This document shows, one piece after another, positions 19,559-28,912 of a stretch of DNA of 64,000 nt. The stretch covers positions 1 to 64,000 of the forward strand of contig JAEYAW010000034.1 of the NCBI GenBank assembly GCA_023404675.1, read 5' to 3'. How positions within the stretch are numbered: the stretch's first letter is position 1; each line of letters begins with the position of its first letter. The notes under the pieces were generated by a model, which saw only the letters and a list, made by a program, of their open reading frames with translations, did not search any database and was not told where the DNA came from. A program made the translations under genes and the position numbers. Source of the stretch: Pseudomonadota bacterium. Lineage in GTDB: Bacteria; Pseudomonadota; Alphaproteobacteria; Rhizobiales; Xanthobacteraceae.

Positions 19559-20007
19559 ACCGAAAGTCCTGCTTCTGGAGACGGATCCGCCCGTGGCGGC
19601 GTCCCTGTTGGTCTGGCCAGCCCCGGCGCGGTTCGGAACACGACTCCGAATGCTTTCCGGCACCGTCCGGACTCCGAATGCTCTGGTCCTGATCTGGGGC
19701 CAGCGGCGACGATCAATTCGTCGTGACCCGTGGAGGGCCAATCACCCGGAGGATGACGGAAAAATTCCCGGGCTGGCAACCGCCGGGCGGCCGGCCGCGT
19801 TAACGACAACGGACATGCGCATCCCGCCAGTCAGCCCGGCTGGCGAGAGATATGGCTCACCCTGAGGGATGTCAACGGATGTCGACCCAGCGAAGATGTC
19901 GCGGAATTCATGATTTTGACACCACTTTCGCGTTGCCAACGCCCCCCGGATTGGGCGAGTGTCCGCCGCCCCTCCCCGCCCCTATTGGTTGCGAAGGATT
20001 ATCTCAC
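19559..20007. other. 449-bp divergent intergenic region (secA / parvulin)
   Basis: No gene is supported here. I see a 13-base direct repeat GACTCCGAATGCT at 19642-19654 and 19670-19682 (28-base period). On the plus strand TTGACA lies at 19916-19921 with only a weak -10 about 17 bases later. It should hold the promoters of secA (minus) and of the foldase (plus), but I cannot place them firmly. Confidence 0.4.
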
Positions 20008-20898
20008 ATGATCGCCTCCCAGGCCCGTCACCGCCTCATTGCCCGCGCGGGCCTCGCCGCCGCCGGCCTCGCCATTTTTCTTGCCGCTCCGCTGCATGCG
20101 CAGACCGCCGCCGACCCGGTGGTCGCCAAGGTCAACGGCGTCGAAATTCATCAGAGTGACGTGACCCTCGCGGAGGAGGAACTCGCGCCGAGCCTCCAGC
20201 AGATGGATCCCGCCACCAAGCGCGACAACGTCATCTCCTTCCTGATCGACATGAAGCTGGTCGCCAAGGCCGCCGAGGACAAGAAGATCGGCGACGCCGA
20301 GGACTTCAAGAAGCGCCTCGCCTTCGCCCGCGACCGCCTCCTGATGGACGGGCTGCTGTCCGCCGAGGGCAAGGCCGCCGCGACCGATGACGCCATGAAG
20401 AAGGTCTATGCCGACGCCGCGAGCCAGATCGGCGGCGAGCAGGAGGTCCACGCCCGCCACATCCTGGTCGAGACCGAGGACGAGGCGAAGAAGATCATCG
20501 AAGACCTCAAGAAGGGCGCGGATTTCGCCGAACTGGCGAAGTCGAAGTCGAAGGATCCCGGCGCGTCGGATGGCGGCGATCTCGGCTTCTTCACCAAGGA
20601 CCAGATGGTTCCCGAATTCGCGGCCGTCGCCTTCGCGCTGGAGCCCGGCAAGATTTCCGATCCGGTGAAGACCCAGTTCGGCTGGCACGTCATCAAGGTC
20701 GAGGAAAAGCGCGCCCGCAAGGCCCCCGACTTCGATCAGGTGAAGGCGCAGATCCAGACCTATGTCACCCGCAAGGCGCAGGCCGACTACGTCGCCAAGC
20801 TGCGCGAGACCGCGAAAATCGAGCGGCTGGACAAGCCGGCCGATGCGCCGACCACGCCGGCTCCTGCTGCCAAGGATGCCGCGCCGGCGAAGAAGTAA
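20008..20898 (+). CDS. Periplasmic parvulin-type peptidyl-prolyl isomerase
   Basis: 296 residues. It is an exported foldase of the SurA/PpiC/PrsA kind. A signal peptide covers 1-31 (LIARAGLAAAGLAIFLAAPL, then HAQ). A SurA-like N-terminal chaperone region follows (VAKVNGVEIHQSDVTLAEEE, then helices to about 140). The parvulin domain runs about 145-240 (VHARHILVETEDEAKKIIED, GDLGFFTKDQMVPEFAAVAF and KTQFGWHVIKVEEKR). The tail is Ala/Pro/Lys-rich. The ATG at 20008 gives the proper signal peptide, and an AAGGATT lies upstream. It is divergent from secA, so secretion and folding genes are neighbours. Confidence 0.93.
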   Translation: MIASQARHRLIARAGLAAAGLAIFLAAPLHAQTAADPVVAKVNGVEIHQSDVTLAEEELAPSLQQMDPATKRDNVISFLIDMKLVAKAAEDKKIGDAEDFKKRLAFARDRLLMDGLLSAEGKAAATDDAMKKVYADAASQIGGEQEVHARHILVETEDEAKKIIEDLKKGADFAELAKSKSKDPGASDGGDLGFFTKDQMVPEFAAVAFALEPGKISDPVKTQFGWHVIKVEEKRARKAPDFDQVKAQIQTYVTRKAQADYVAKLRETAKIERLDKPADAPTTPAPAAKDAAPAKK

Positions 20899-21070
20899 CG
20901 TTCCACGCCAGCTTCGCGTGAAATTCGATCGGGGCCGCTCTTCGGGGCGGCCCCGATGTCGTTTGCACGACATACGGAGCGACGATGACAGTATTTTCCT
21001 TGTTGCCGTCTCTCCCCGCTTCCGCGCGGAGATGATAGAGAGCGCCGCATCCCAACCCGGAAAGCCCCTC

Positions 21071-22312
21071 ATGTCCTCGACCGTCTCGCCTCTCGCCCCC
21101 AAGGATGTCCCGACACTGCCACCGCTCGATGGCGTGCGCCTCGCGACCGCCGCCGCCGGCATCCGCTACAAGGGCCGTACCGACGTGCTGCTGGCGCTGC
21201 TGGACGAAGGCACTACGGTGGCTGGCGTGTTCACCACATCGAAATGCCCCTCCGCACCAGTCGAATGGTGCCGCGACAGGCTGAAGGGCGGCAAGGCGCG
21301 CGCGCTGGTGGTCAACTCGGGCAACGCCAATGCTTTCACCGGCAAGACCGGCAAGCAGGCGACCGCGCTCACCGCATCCATCGCAGCAAAGGCGACCGGC
21401 GCGAAACCGGCCGAGATCTTCCTCGCTTCCACCGGCGTGATCGGCGAGCCGCTCGACGCCACCAAATTCGACGGCGTGCTGGCGGACATGGCCGAAAAGG
21501 CCAGCCCGGACGGCTGGCTCGATGCCGCGAAAGCGATCATGACCACCGACACCTTCCCGAAGGTCGCGACCGCAACCGCCAGGCTCGGCAAGGCCAAGGT
21601 CACCATCAACGGCATGGCCAAGGGCGCGGGCATGATCGCGCCCGACATGGCCACCATGCTCTCCTTCGTCTTCACCGACGCGCCGCTGTCGGCAGACGTC
21701 CTGCAGGCGCTGCTGAAGACCGGAGTCGCCAGCACCTTCAACGCCGTCACCATCGACGGCGACACCTCGACTTCCGACACCCTGCTCGCCTTCGCCACGG
21801 GAGCAGTGGCGCAGAACGGCGCGCCGAAGATCTCGCGCGCCTCCGATCCGCGCCTGAAAGCCTTCGCGAAGGCGTTCCACTCGGTGCTGGCGGACCTCGC
21901 CGAGCAGGTTGCGCGCGACGGCGAGGGCGCGCGCAAGCTGGTCGAGATCACGGTCGAAGGCGCGACCACCGACAAGTCAGCGCGAAAAATCGCGATGTCC
22001 ATCGCCAACTCACCGCTGGTCAAGACCGCCATCGCCGGCGAGGACGCCAACTGGGGCCGCGTCGTCATGGCGGTCGGCAAGGCCGGCGAGCCGGCGGACC
22101 GCGACAAGCTGGCGATCTCCTTCAACGGCATCCGCGTCGCCAGCCGCGGCGCGCGCGATCCGTCCTACGACGAGAAAGAAGTCTCCGCGGCGATGAAGAA
22201 CGACGTCATCAAGATCAAGGTCGGCCTCGGACTCGGCAAGGGCCGCGACCGGGTGATGACCTGCGATCTCACCAAGGAATACGTCGCCATCAACGGCGAC
22301 TACCGCTCGTGA
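21071..22312 (+). CDS. argJ: Bifunctional glutamate N-acetyltransferase / ornithine acetyltransferase
   Basis: 413 residues. ArgJ makes N-acetylglutamate and recycles the acetyl group from N-acetylornithine in arginine synthesis. It is a self-cleaving Ntn-type enzyme: the motif MAKGAGMIAPDMATMLSF has the cleavage between Ala194 and the nucleophile Thr195, giving alpha and beta chains. Other marks are VVNSGNANAFTG and FLASTGVIGEPL (oxyanion-hole region) and EDANWGRVVMAVGKAG. The ATG at 21071 is chosen; an in-frame ATG at 21032 would add 13 residues. Its stop overlaps the mutT start. Confidence 0.96.
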   Translation: MSSTVSPLAPKDVPTLPPLDGVRLATAAAGIRYKGRTDVLLALLDEGTTVAGVFTTSKCPSAPVEWCRDRLKGGKARALVVNSGNANAFTGKTGKQATALTASIAAKATGAKPAEIFLASTGVIGEPLDATKFDGVLADMAEKASPDGWLDAAKAIMTTDTFPKVATATARLGKAKVTINGMAKGAGMIAPDMATMLSFVFTDAPLSADVLQALLKTGVASTFNAVTIDGDTSTSDTLLAFATGAVAQNGAPKISRASDPRLKAFAKAFHSVLADLAEQVARDGEGARKLVEITVEGATTDKSARKIAMSIANSPLVKTAIAGEDANWGRVVMAVGKAGEPADRDKLAISFNGIRVASRGARDPSYDEKEVSAAMKNDVIKIKVGLGLGKGRDRVMTCDLTKEYVAINGDYRS

Positions 22313-22707
22313 AACTCACCCTCGTCGTCGCCTGCGCGCTGGTCGATCCGGACAACCGCGTCCTGATCGCCCAGCGCCCCGAGGGCAAGGCGCTCGCCGG
22401 ACTGTGGGAGTTTCCCGGCGGCAAGCTGGATCCCGGCGAGCGGCCGGAGGAAGCTCTGATCCGCGAATTGAACGAGGAGCTCGGCATCACCGTGCGCGAG
22501 GCATGCCTCGCCCCGCTCAGCTTCGCCAGCCATGCCTATCCGGACTTTCACCTCCTAATGCCGCTCTACATCTGCCGGCGCTGGGAGGGCACGGTCACGC
22601 CGCGCGAGGGTCAGCAGCTGGCGTGGGTGCGCGCCAACAAGCTGCGCGACTATCCGATGCCGCCGGCCGACCTGCCGCTGATCCCGCCGCTGATCGATCT
22701 TTTGTGA
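22309..22707 (+). CDS. mutT: 8-oxo-dGTP diphosphatase (MutT, Nudix)
   Basis: 132 residues. It hydrolyses oxidised dGTP to protect DNA from mutation. The Nudix box is complete: GGKLDPGERPEEALIREL followed by NEELGI, with the GxxxxxExxxxxxxREUxEExGU pattern. The start KLTLVVACALVDPDNRVLIAQRP is typical of MutT. The GTG start at 22309 overlaps the argJ stop (TGA at 22310-22312), so translation is likely coupled. In Rhizobiales mutT commonly follows argJ. Confidence 0.94.
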   Translation: MKLTLVVACALVDPDNRVLIAQRPEGKALAGLWEFPGGKLDPGERPEEALIRELNEELGITVREACLAPLSFASHAYPDFHLLMPLYICRRWEGTVTPREGQQLAWVRANKLRDYPMPPADLPLIPPLIDLL

Positions 22708-22727
22708 GTTCGCTGCGAGGGTGGACT

Positions 22728-22750
22728 GTCGCGGCGAATGCCGCCGCGAC
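22728..22750. terminator. Hairpin between convergent mutT and the DUF11 gene
   Basis: A perfect 8-bp stem GTCGCGGC / GCCGCGAC with a 7-base loop, 21 bases after the mutT stop and 12 bases from the stop of the minus-strand gene. There is only a weak T-rich stretch on the plus side (CTTCTGTT), so it may act as a bidirectional but imperfect terminator. Confidence 0.45.
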
Positions 22751-22761
22751 GCCTTCTGTTA

Positions 22762-25548
22762 TTACTGCTGCTTCAGATCCGCGCGCTGGTCGGCCGCAGC
22801 GGCAGTCCGTACCGCGACCGATGTCGCCCCGCGCGTGACGCCGTCAGGCGTCTTGAAGCGGACAAAGAGACGATTGACGGCCGGATCGAACGGGACCGGC
22901 TCCGTCGCCTCGATGAATACGCTGTAAGTCGCGACCTCGTTCTGGCCGAGCGGCAACGACGGCAATGGACCGGCGCCCGGAGGCTCCATGCATCCGCCAG
23001 TCAAGTCGGTTCGGCACAGCGTAATGGTCAGGGGCAGGTTCCGCGTATTGTCATCGACGACAGCGGTAATGTCCACCGCCGCGCCGATATTGATCCCCGC
23101 CGCCGCGAAAGCCGCCGCGCCCTGCCCTGCCAGCGGCACCGTGACGATCCCGTCGCCAGACGCCGTTGCCGAGGTCGCGACGATATCGGCCGGAGCCGAT
23201 GCGGATGACGACAGGCCCAACGTGGTCAGCCCGAAGACGGAGGCGGCCGGTCCCGTGTTGGTGCACGAGAACTGGATCGGCACCTCGGCCGAACTGATCT
23301 CGACGGTGGGAACGAGACCGAACACGAAATGCCGCATGTCGTTCGCGGGAATATCGACCGACGTGTTCGGTGTTCCGGTCAACTGGTTGGAGGCATCGGT
23401 CGTCTGATAGGTAAACAGCGCCGGATACGCGGGAGGAATTGAGATTGAACAGGACGTCGCGTCGCTTCCACCCGAATTGATGACGGTGGCGAACGCGGTC
23501 GCGAATTCCTGTGTCTGCACGGAGCGGGCGCTGGGTAGCACCGCCGCGACGAGCGAGGGCGCACCGGGCCGTTGCACGACAGTGAGCAGGTAACTGCCCG
23601 TCGCGGCGCCCGCGCCATCAAGCGCGACGTAGTAGGTCGTGCCCTGCGTGGCGTCGAACGTGACCCGGCTCTGGACCGTATCGGGTGCGATATTGTCGTT
23701 GGCCTTGACCGGCGTGAGTCCGCCCAGGCTGGAGCCCGTGTAGACCGCCAGGGTCGTATCGAAGTTCGATCCGGCGGTGTCAAAGGTGACGGATTGCGAG
23801 ATCGGAGCAGTCCATTTGCACCAGACCGAATTCAGCGGCGCGGACACCCCTGCATGATCGGGCTCGCCGGGTTCGCCAGTCGTACCGACCGTGGTCCCGG
23901 ATGCTGTGCCCACGCTGCCGGGCAGCTCTGTGGCGTTACCGAATGCGTCGCTGCATGGCAGCAGGACCGTCTGCACGAACGCGATGGAGGTCGAGGGCTG
24001 AGCCCCGCTGTCGCCGCTATAGCTCGCGGTCAGCCGATGACCGCCGGGCGACAGCGTCGAGGTGTCGAAGGCCGCCTGTCCGCCCGTCACTGGCGCGCTG
24101 CCGAGCACCGTGCCGCCGTCCCTGAAGGTGACGGTGCCGGTCGGCGTCGCGGTCACGCTGGGCGTGACAGTTGCCGTGAGGGTGACGTTCTCACCAAAAT
24201 GGCTTGGGTTGAGGCTCGATGTGACCGCGGTGGTCGTCGGATACGTCATGATGACATCGATAGCCGTCGCGGAATTGTTGCCTTGTACCGCATCGACGAC
24301 CCCGACCGGTTCGTGGATGGTCGCCGTGTTGCTTAGCGTGCCGGTCGCGGACGGAGAGACCGTCGCGTTGACCGTATAGATGACGCTGCCGCCACTCGCC
24401 AGATCGACCAGATCGCTGATGCTGCCGTTACCCGACGCGGCGCAGGCGCCGCCGTTCACGCCGACGCAGGTCCAGGCGGCGTTCAGGAGCGCTGCGGGGA
24501 AATTATCGACAACCGTCGCGAGGGCGACGTTGCCCGGCCCGTTGTTGGTCGCAGTGATCGTGTAAGTCACATTGCCGCCCGGCACGACGTGGGGCACGCC
24601 ACTGGTCTTCGTGATCGAGAGGTCGGCTTGCACCGTCACCGTATCCGTATCGGTCGCAGAGTTGTTGCTCGGGTCCGGATCGATGACCCCGCCGGGCACC
24701 GCGACGGTCGCCGTATTGCTCAGCGTGCCGGTCGCTGACGGAGAGATCGTCGCGTTGACCGTATAGACCACGCTGCTGGTGGCGGGCAGGTCAACCGTGT
24801 CGTTGATGTCGCCGGAGCCCGACGCGGTGCAGGTGGCCCCGCCGTAACCGACGCAGGTCCAGCTTCCCGTCAGAACCGCAGGGAAGATATCCGTCACCGT
24901 CGCGCCGGAGACGTTGCTCCCGCTGTTGGTCACGAGGATCGTATAGGTGACATTCCCTCCGGGCGTCACCGTTGAGACGCCATTCGTCTTGGTGATGGCC
25001 AGATCGGCATAGACATCGAACGAGCCTCCCGCGAGCGTGATATCGGTTACGGCGGTACTGCCCCGGGTATATTTGGCGGTGCCATTCACCGTGGCGCCGT
25101 TGTTGTCGGTATAAGAAAACGTAATATTGCAATCGGAGAGCGTATAAGAACAGGCTGCATAGTTCGGCGTAACGAAGACACATCCGATCCCGATGCAATT
25201 CGGATTTGTGCCCCTGGGGATACCATTCACGTAGGGAACGATCTGAATTTGGTACGTCGTTGGGTTCAATTCGAGGTTCGTGATGACAGTGCCATTGATC
25301 GGAGCTCCAAAGCTCTGCGAACAACCCGGTCCGGACGCGTCGGCGAACACCCGCGCAGATTGACCAGGAAGATCAGGGCAGGTGATGCCGGCCGCAGCGC
25401 GCTCCGTCGGCAGAACCGCGGTCGCCAGCGGCGCGAGCAACGCAAGCCACAGAAGCCGCCGCGACGCCGACAGCACGCCCGCATACGGCCGCGCAGAAAT
25501 AGCGCGCGCCAGCGTTCCGCACAGATGGAACAGAACACCAAAAGACAT
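22762..25548 (-). CDS. Large exported multi-domain protein with DUF11 and Ig-like repeats
   Basis: 928 residues, function unknown. An N-terminal signal-like segment (RRLLWLALLAPLATAVLP, about 30-47, then ERAAAG) suggests export. A Cys-rich first domain follows (54-180; about eight Cys before residue 145). Two DUF11 repeats come next (about 182-300 and 309-432; each begins ADLxITKT and contains TPGGNVTYTI or VPGGNVTYTI, and both share SPSATGTLSNTAT). After these are an Ig-like domain (437-529, GTVTFRDGGTVLGSAPVTGG), a PPC-like beta-sandwich (532-660, VWCKWTAPISQSVTFDTAGS) and a C-terminal beta-rich region. Asn, Thr and Ser are abundant. It lacks an evident LPXTG or beta-barrel anchor. It is probably a surface or secreted adhesin-like protein. 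The 253 bases upstream are AT-richer. Confidence 0.8.
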   Translation of the reverse strand: MSFGVLFHLCGTLARAISARPYAGVLSASRRLLWLALLAPLATAVLPTERAAAGITCPDLPGQSARVFADASGPGCSQSFGAPINGTVITNLELNPTTYQIQIVPYVNGIPRGTNPNCIGIGCVFVTPNYAACSYTLSDCNITFSYTDNNGATVNGTAKYTRGSTAVTDITLAGGSFDVYADLAITKTNGVSTVTPGGNVTYTILVTNSGSNVSGATVTDIFPAVLTGSWTCVGYGGATCTASGSGDINDTVDLPATSSVVYTVNATISPSATGTLSNTATVAVPGGVIDPDPSNNSATDTDTVTVQADLSITKTSGVPHVVPGGNVTYTITATNNGPGNVALATVVDNFPAALLNAAWTCVGVNGGACAASGNGSISDLVDLASGGSVIYTVNATVSPSATGTLSNTATIHEPVGVVDAVQGNNSATAIDVIMTYPTTTAVTSSLNPSHFGENVTLTATVTPSVTATPTGTVTFRDGGTVLGSAPVTGGQAAFDTSTLSPGGHRLTASYSGDSGAQPSTSIAFVQTVLLPCSDAFGNATELPGSVGTASGTTVGTTGEPGEPDHAGVSAPLNSVWCKWTAPISQSVTFDTAGSNFDTTLAVYTGSSLGGLTPVKANDNIAPDTVQSRVTFDATQGTTYYVALDGAGAATGSYLLTVVQRPGAPSLVAAVLPSARSVQTQEFATAFATVINSGGSDATSCSISIPPAYPALFTYQTTDASNQLTGTPNTSVDIPANDMRHFVFGLVPTVEISSAEVPIQFSCTNTGPAASVFGLTTLGLSSSASAPADIVATSATASGDGIVTVPLAGQGAAAFAAAGINIGAAVDITAVVDDNTRNLPLTITLCRTDLTGGCMEPPGAGPLPSLPLGQNEVATYSVFIEATEPVPFDPAVNRLFVRFKTPDGVTRGATSVAVRTAAAADQRADLKQQ

Positions 25549-25801
25549 GAAGCGCCTCGCCCCTCGACGCGCGAGTCAAACTACGCGTCAGCAACGGAAC
25601 TTATCGTGCAAGAAATAAAGCATTCATTGACATATTTGTCCGGATTTCTGCGCATCAGCGTTCTGCCCGCGAAGATCGCCAAACACCCAATGGTATCTGG
25701 ATAAATAAAATTGGGCGGAGCACGGCCGGTCGCCTACAATATTACCCGCGCGCGATCACCACCTTCTCAACGGGCGCGTCGTGTTCGACACGTCGCGGCC
25801 G

Positions 25802-26356
25802 TTACCCGGCGAAACCACCCTGGGCGAGAAACGCCTCTTCGTCCGGAGTCGCCTCGCGATCGAGAAACGGATTGCGATGAGGAAACCGTCCGAACCGGCG
25901 GATGATATCGGCGTGCTCTTCAGCGAAGGGAATGTTGTCGTCGAGTCTGGCGTCCCTGAAGAGCGCGACACAGCGCTCCTGATCCGCCAGATGCTCCGAA
26001 TGCATGAACGGCATGTAGAGAAACTGCAGAAGATCGCTCGCGATCCGCTTGTCGACCCCACGGGCGATGGCCCGGCTCGCAACGGCGCGCGCCTGCGCAT
26101 CCGTCGCGAAGGCCCGGGATGTCTCACGATAAATGTTGCGCGGAAACTGATCGAGCACGATGACGAGAGCGAGCGCGCCCTCGTCGGTGGCCTCCCACGC
26201 CGCGAGATCTCCGGCCGCAGCGCGCGCAATCAGCGGCTCGAAAAGCCGCCTTATCTTGTCGTCGAACGCCGGATCGCGCTTGAACCATCGCTCGCGCCCG
26301 GCAGTTCTCCAGAACGAGAGAACCTCGCCGGGCGCGGGAGCAACACTTTCAATCAT
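25802..26356 (-). CDS. DUF924 family protein
   Basis: 184 residues matching the DUF924 family of bacterial proteins: VLSFWRTAGRERWFKRDPAF at the start, the conserved LDQFPRNIYRETSRAFATD in the middle, then FLYMPFMHSEHLADQERCV and a C-terminal HRNPFLDREATPDEEAFL. The fold is all-helical (TPR-like) and no activity is established. It lies 17 bases downstream of fadD on the same strand, so it is likely co-transcribed. Confidence 0.92.
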   Translation of the reverse strand: MIESVAPAPGEVLSFWRTAGRERWFKRDPAFDDKIRRLFEPLIARAAAGDLAAWEATDEGALALVIVLDQFPRNIYRETSRAFATDAQARAVASRAIARGVDKRIASDLLQFLYMPFMHSEHLADQERCVALFRDARLDDNIPFAEEHADIIRRFGRFPHRNPFLDREATPDEEAFLAQGGFAG

Positions 26357-26373
26357 ACTTGCAAAAACGCCAC

Positions 26374-28065
26374 TCAGGCCGCCGCCTGACTGGCCTTGCT
26401 CTCGTCGCGCAGCTCGCGCCGCAGGATCTTGCCGACATTGGTCTTGGGCAATTCGGTCCGGAATTCGATCTGCTTCGGCACCTTGTAGCCTGTAAGCTGC
26501 TCGGCGCAGAACTTCTGCAGATCCTGCGCAGAGAGATTGGGATCCTTCTTCACCACGAACGCCTTCACCACCTCGGTGGACTTGGCGTCCGGCACGCCGA
26601 CCACTGCCACCTCAAGCACGCCCGGATGGGTGGCGATCACGTCCTCGACCTCGTTCGGATAGACGTTGAAGCCGGAAACGAGGATCATGTCCTTCTTGCG
26701 GTCCACGATCTTGACGTAGCCGTCCGGGGCCATGATGCCGATATCGCCGGTGCGGAAATAGCCGTCCGCCGTCATCACCTTCGCGGTCTCGTCGGGACGA
26801 TTCCAGTAGCCCACCATCACCTGCGGACCCTTCGCGCAGATTTCGCCGGGCTGGCCGATCGGGACCTCGTTGTTATCGTCGTCCCGGATGGAGATGTAGG
26901 TCGAGGGCACCGGAACGCCGATCGAGCCGGAATAATGATCCGTATCGGACGGGTTGCAGGTCAGGGTCGGCGCGGTCTCGGACAGGCCATAGCCCTCCGA
27001 CAGTGCACAGCCCGTGGTCTTCAGCCACTTCTCCGCGACGGCCTTCTGCACGGCCATGCCGCCGCCGAACGAAACCTTCAGCTTGGAGAAATCCACCTTG
27101 CTGAAGTTCGGATCGTTCAGCAGAGCGTTGTAAAGCGTGTTCACGGCCGGGAAGCTGTTGACCTGATACTTCATCAGCTCCTTGACGAAGCCGGGGATGT
27201 CGCGCGGGTTCGGAATCAGCAGGTTGGCGCCGCCGGCGCGCACGCCCAGCAGGAAGCAGGCGGTCAACGCGAAGATATGATACAGCGGCAGCGCGCAGAC
27301 GATCAGCATTTGATCGACCTGCGGCGGCTTGCGCAGCGCCGGTTGCAACCAGGCATCGTTCTGCAACATGTTGGCGACGATATTGCGATGAACCAGCGTC
27401 GCGCCCTTCGATACGCCCGTCGTGCCGCCGGTGTATTGCAGGAAGGCGACGTCCTCCGGCCCGATCACAGGCTTCGCGAGCTTCATCTGACGGCCGGCCG
27501 CCAGCGCGTCGTTGAAGGCGACCGAGCCGGGCAGCGAAAACGCCGGCACCATCTTCTTCACCTTGCGGACCACGAAATTGACGATCAGTCCCTTGATGCC
27601 GAGCAGGTCGCCCATGGTGGCGACGATGACATGCTTCACCGGCGTCTTGGCGATGGTCTTCGCCAGTGTCGCCGCGAAATTTTCCAGAATGATGATCGCT
27701 TCCGCACCGGAATCCTTGAGCTGGTGCTCAAGCTCGCGCGGCGTGTAGAGCGGATTGACATTCACCACCGCATAGCCCGCGCGCAGCACGGCGACGGTGG
27801 AGACAGGGTGCTGCAGCACGTTCGGCATCATGATGGCGACGCGCGCGCCCTTCTTCAGCCCCTTGCTCTGCAGATAGGCCCCCAGAGCGAGCGACATCTC
27901 GTCAAGCTCGCCATAGGTGACCGCCTTGTCCATGCAGATAAAGGCCTTGCGGTCGCGAAACTTGGCGAAGCTTTCTTCGAACAGCGCGACAAGCGAGCCG
28001 TATTGGGTCACGTCGATATCGGCCGGCACCCCTGCCGGGTATTGCTTCAGCCAGATGCGGTCCAT
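26374..28065 (-). CDS. fadD: Long-chain fatty acid-CoA ligase
   Basis: 563 residues of the AMP-forming acyl-CoA synthetase family. It activates fatty acids to acyl-CoA for beta-oxidation or lipid synthesis. The P-loop FLQYTGGTTGVSKGATL is at about 212-228, then LPLYHIFALT, the adenylate motif SEGYGLSETAPTLTCNP, GYFRTGDIGIM and the FACS-type region DRKKDMILVSGFNVYPNEVE. The catalytic lysine is in PKTNVGKILRRELR near the end. The start is the ATG at 28065 with GGGAGAGG upstream; an upstream open frame is not conserved. Chain-length preference cannot be read from the sequence. Confidence 0.95.
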   Translation of the reverse strand: MDRIWLKQYPAGVPADIDVTQYGSLVALFEESFAKFRDRKAFICMDKAVTYGELDEMSLALGAYLQSKGLKKGARVAIMMPNVLQHPVSTVAVLRAGYAVVNVNPLYTPRELEHQLKDSGAEAIIILENFAATLAKTIAKTPVKHVIVATMGDLLGIKGLIVNFVVRKVKKMVPAFSLPGSVAFNDALAAGRQMKLAKPVIGPEDVAFLQYTGGTTGVSKGATLVHRNIVANMLQNDAWLQPALRKPPQVDQMLIVCALPLYHIFALTACFLLGVRAGGANLLIPNPRDIPGFVKELMKYQVNSFPAVNTLYNALLNDPNFSKVDFSKLKVSFGGGMAVQKAVAEKWLKTTGCALSEGYGLSETAPTLTCNPSDTDHYSGSIGVPVPSTYISIRDDDNNEVPIGQPGEICAKGPQVMVGYWNRPDETAKVMTADGYFRTGDIGIMAPDGYVKIVDRKKDMILVSGFNVYPNEVEDVIATHPGVLEVAVVGVPDAKSTEVVKAFVVKKDPNLSAQDLQKFCAEQLTGYKVPKQIEFRTELPKTNVGKILRRELRDESKASQAAA

Positions 28066-28259
28066 TAGGGCCTCTCCCTCGGAATGTTTCAATTGTGCCG
28101 TCGGCTCCCGTTCTCGCGGCGGGATGCGGTTCCTGACAGAGTATTGATCCAAGCCGCGGACCGGCGCAAGCGGGCCAAGTGACCGTTCCGGCGGTTCTTT
28201 TTCACAAAGCGTCGATATGGTGAGCGGTCTTCGCGGTGGGTAGCACGGTTCTTGCAACG

Positions 28260-28287
28260 CTTGAATCGTTCGCCAGTGTTCCCATAT
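28260..28287 (+). promoter_or_regulatory. Candidate RpoH (sigma-32) promoter of hsp20
   Basis: CTTGAA at 28260-28265 and CCCATAT at 28281-28287, separated by 15 bases, match the heat-shock sigma-32 pattern (CTTGAAA ... CCCATnT). The leader to the hsp20 ATG would be about 80 bases. The 311-base gap 28066-28376 holds this site and, on the other strand, should hold the fadD promoter, which I could not place. Confidence 0.6.
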
Positions 28288-28376
28288 GGTAGGAAGTCCG
28301 GCGGCCGAAGACTGCCGGGTGAGTGGGTGCCGCAAGGGCCCGATGTACAAAGTCGCTTCGAGAGGACTTTGCTGGA

Positions 28377-28802
28377 ATGTCTCGTGTTCCGTCCCTATCC
28401 AGTCCGTTTCTTCTGGGCTTCGACGAGATCGAGCGTGTGCTCGACCGCGTGGTCAAGGGTGCCGACGGTTATCCTCCCTACAACATCGAGCGGCTTGCTC
28501 GCGAAAATGGCCGGCCCGAACGCTTGCGGATCACGCTGGCGGTCGCCGGGTTCACGCGCGATCAGCTCGACGTGACGATCGAGGAAACCCAGCTCGTCAT
28601 CCGCGGCCGCCAGCAGGACGACAAGGCCAGGCAATACATCCACCGCGGCATCGCCGCGCGTCACTTCCAGCGTGCGTTCGTGCTCGCGGAGGGCATGCAG
28701 GTGCTTGGCGCGGACTTGAAGAACGGGTTGCTGTCGATCGATCTCGCCCGCCCCGAACCGGAGCGGGTCGTTAAGACGATAGCGATCAATGAACACGAAT
28801 AA
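28377..28802 (+). CDS. Small heat-shock protein (Hsp20/alpha-crystallin)
   Basis: 141 residues. It is an ATP-independent holdase that keeps denaturing proteins soluble. It has the class A bacterial layout: FLLGFDEIERVLDRVVKGAD and YPPYNIERL in the N-terminal arm, the alpha-crystallin domain about 35-120 (RLRITLAVAGFTRDQLDVTI, HRGIAARHFQRAFVLAEGM) with the conserved LxNGLLxIDLxRPEPE, and an IAI-type C-terminal tail. The ATG at 28377 follows AGAGGA. A heat-shock-type promoter lies upstream and a DUF1150 gene downstream, as in many Rhizobiales. Confidence 0.95.
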   Translation: MSRVPSLSSPFLLGFDEIERVLDRVVKGADGYPPYNIERLARENGRPERLRITLAVAGFTRDQLDVTIEETQLVIRGRQQDDKARQYIHRGIAARHFQRAFVLAEGMQVLGADLKNGLLSIDLARPEPERVVKTIAINEHE

Positions 28803-28912
28803 TGGGGACTCGCGCATGATCCCGATGGCCAACCGGACTTCGGGGCACGATCATGAACGCGTCTCTTTGGCGGACTCGACCGCTTTGACACCGAATTGAG
28901 GAGTCGAGGACC

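Noticed and set aside
19642..19682. 13-base direct repeat GACTCCGAATGCT upstream of secA
   Set aside because: Only two copies, no palindromic structure and no link to a promoter; kept only as a remark on the intergenic region.
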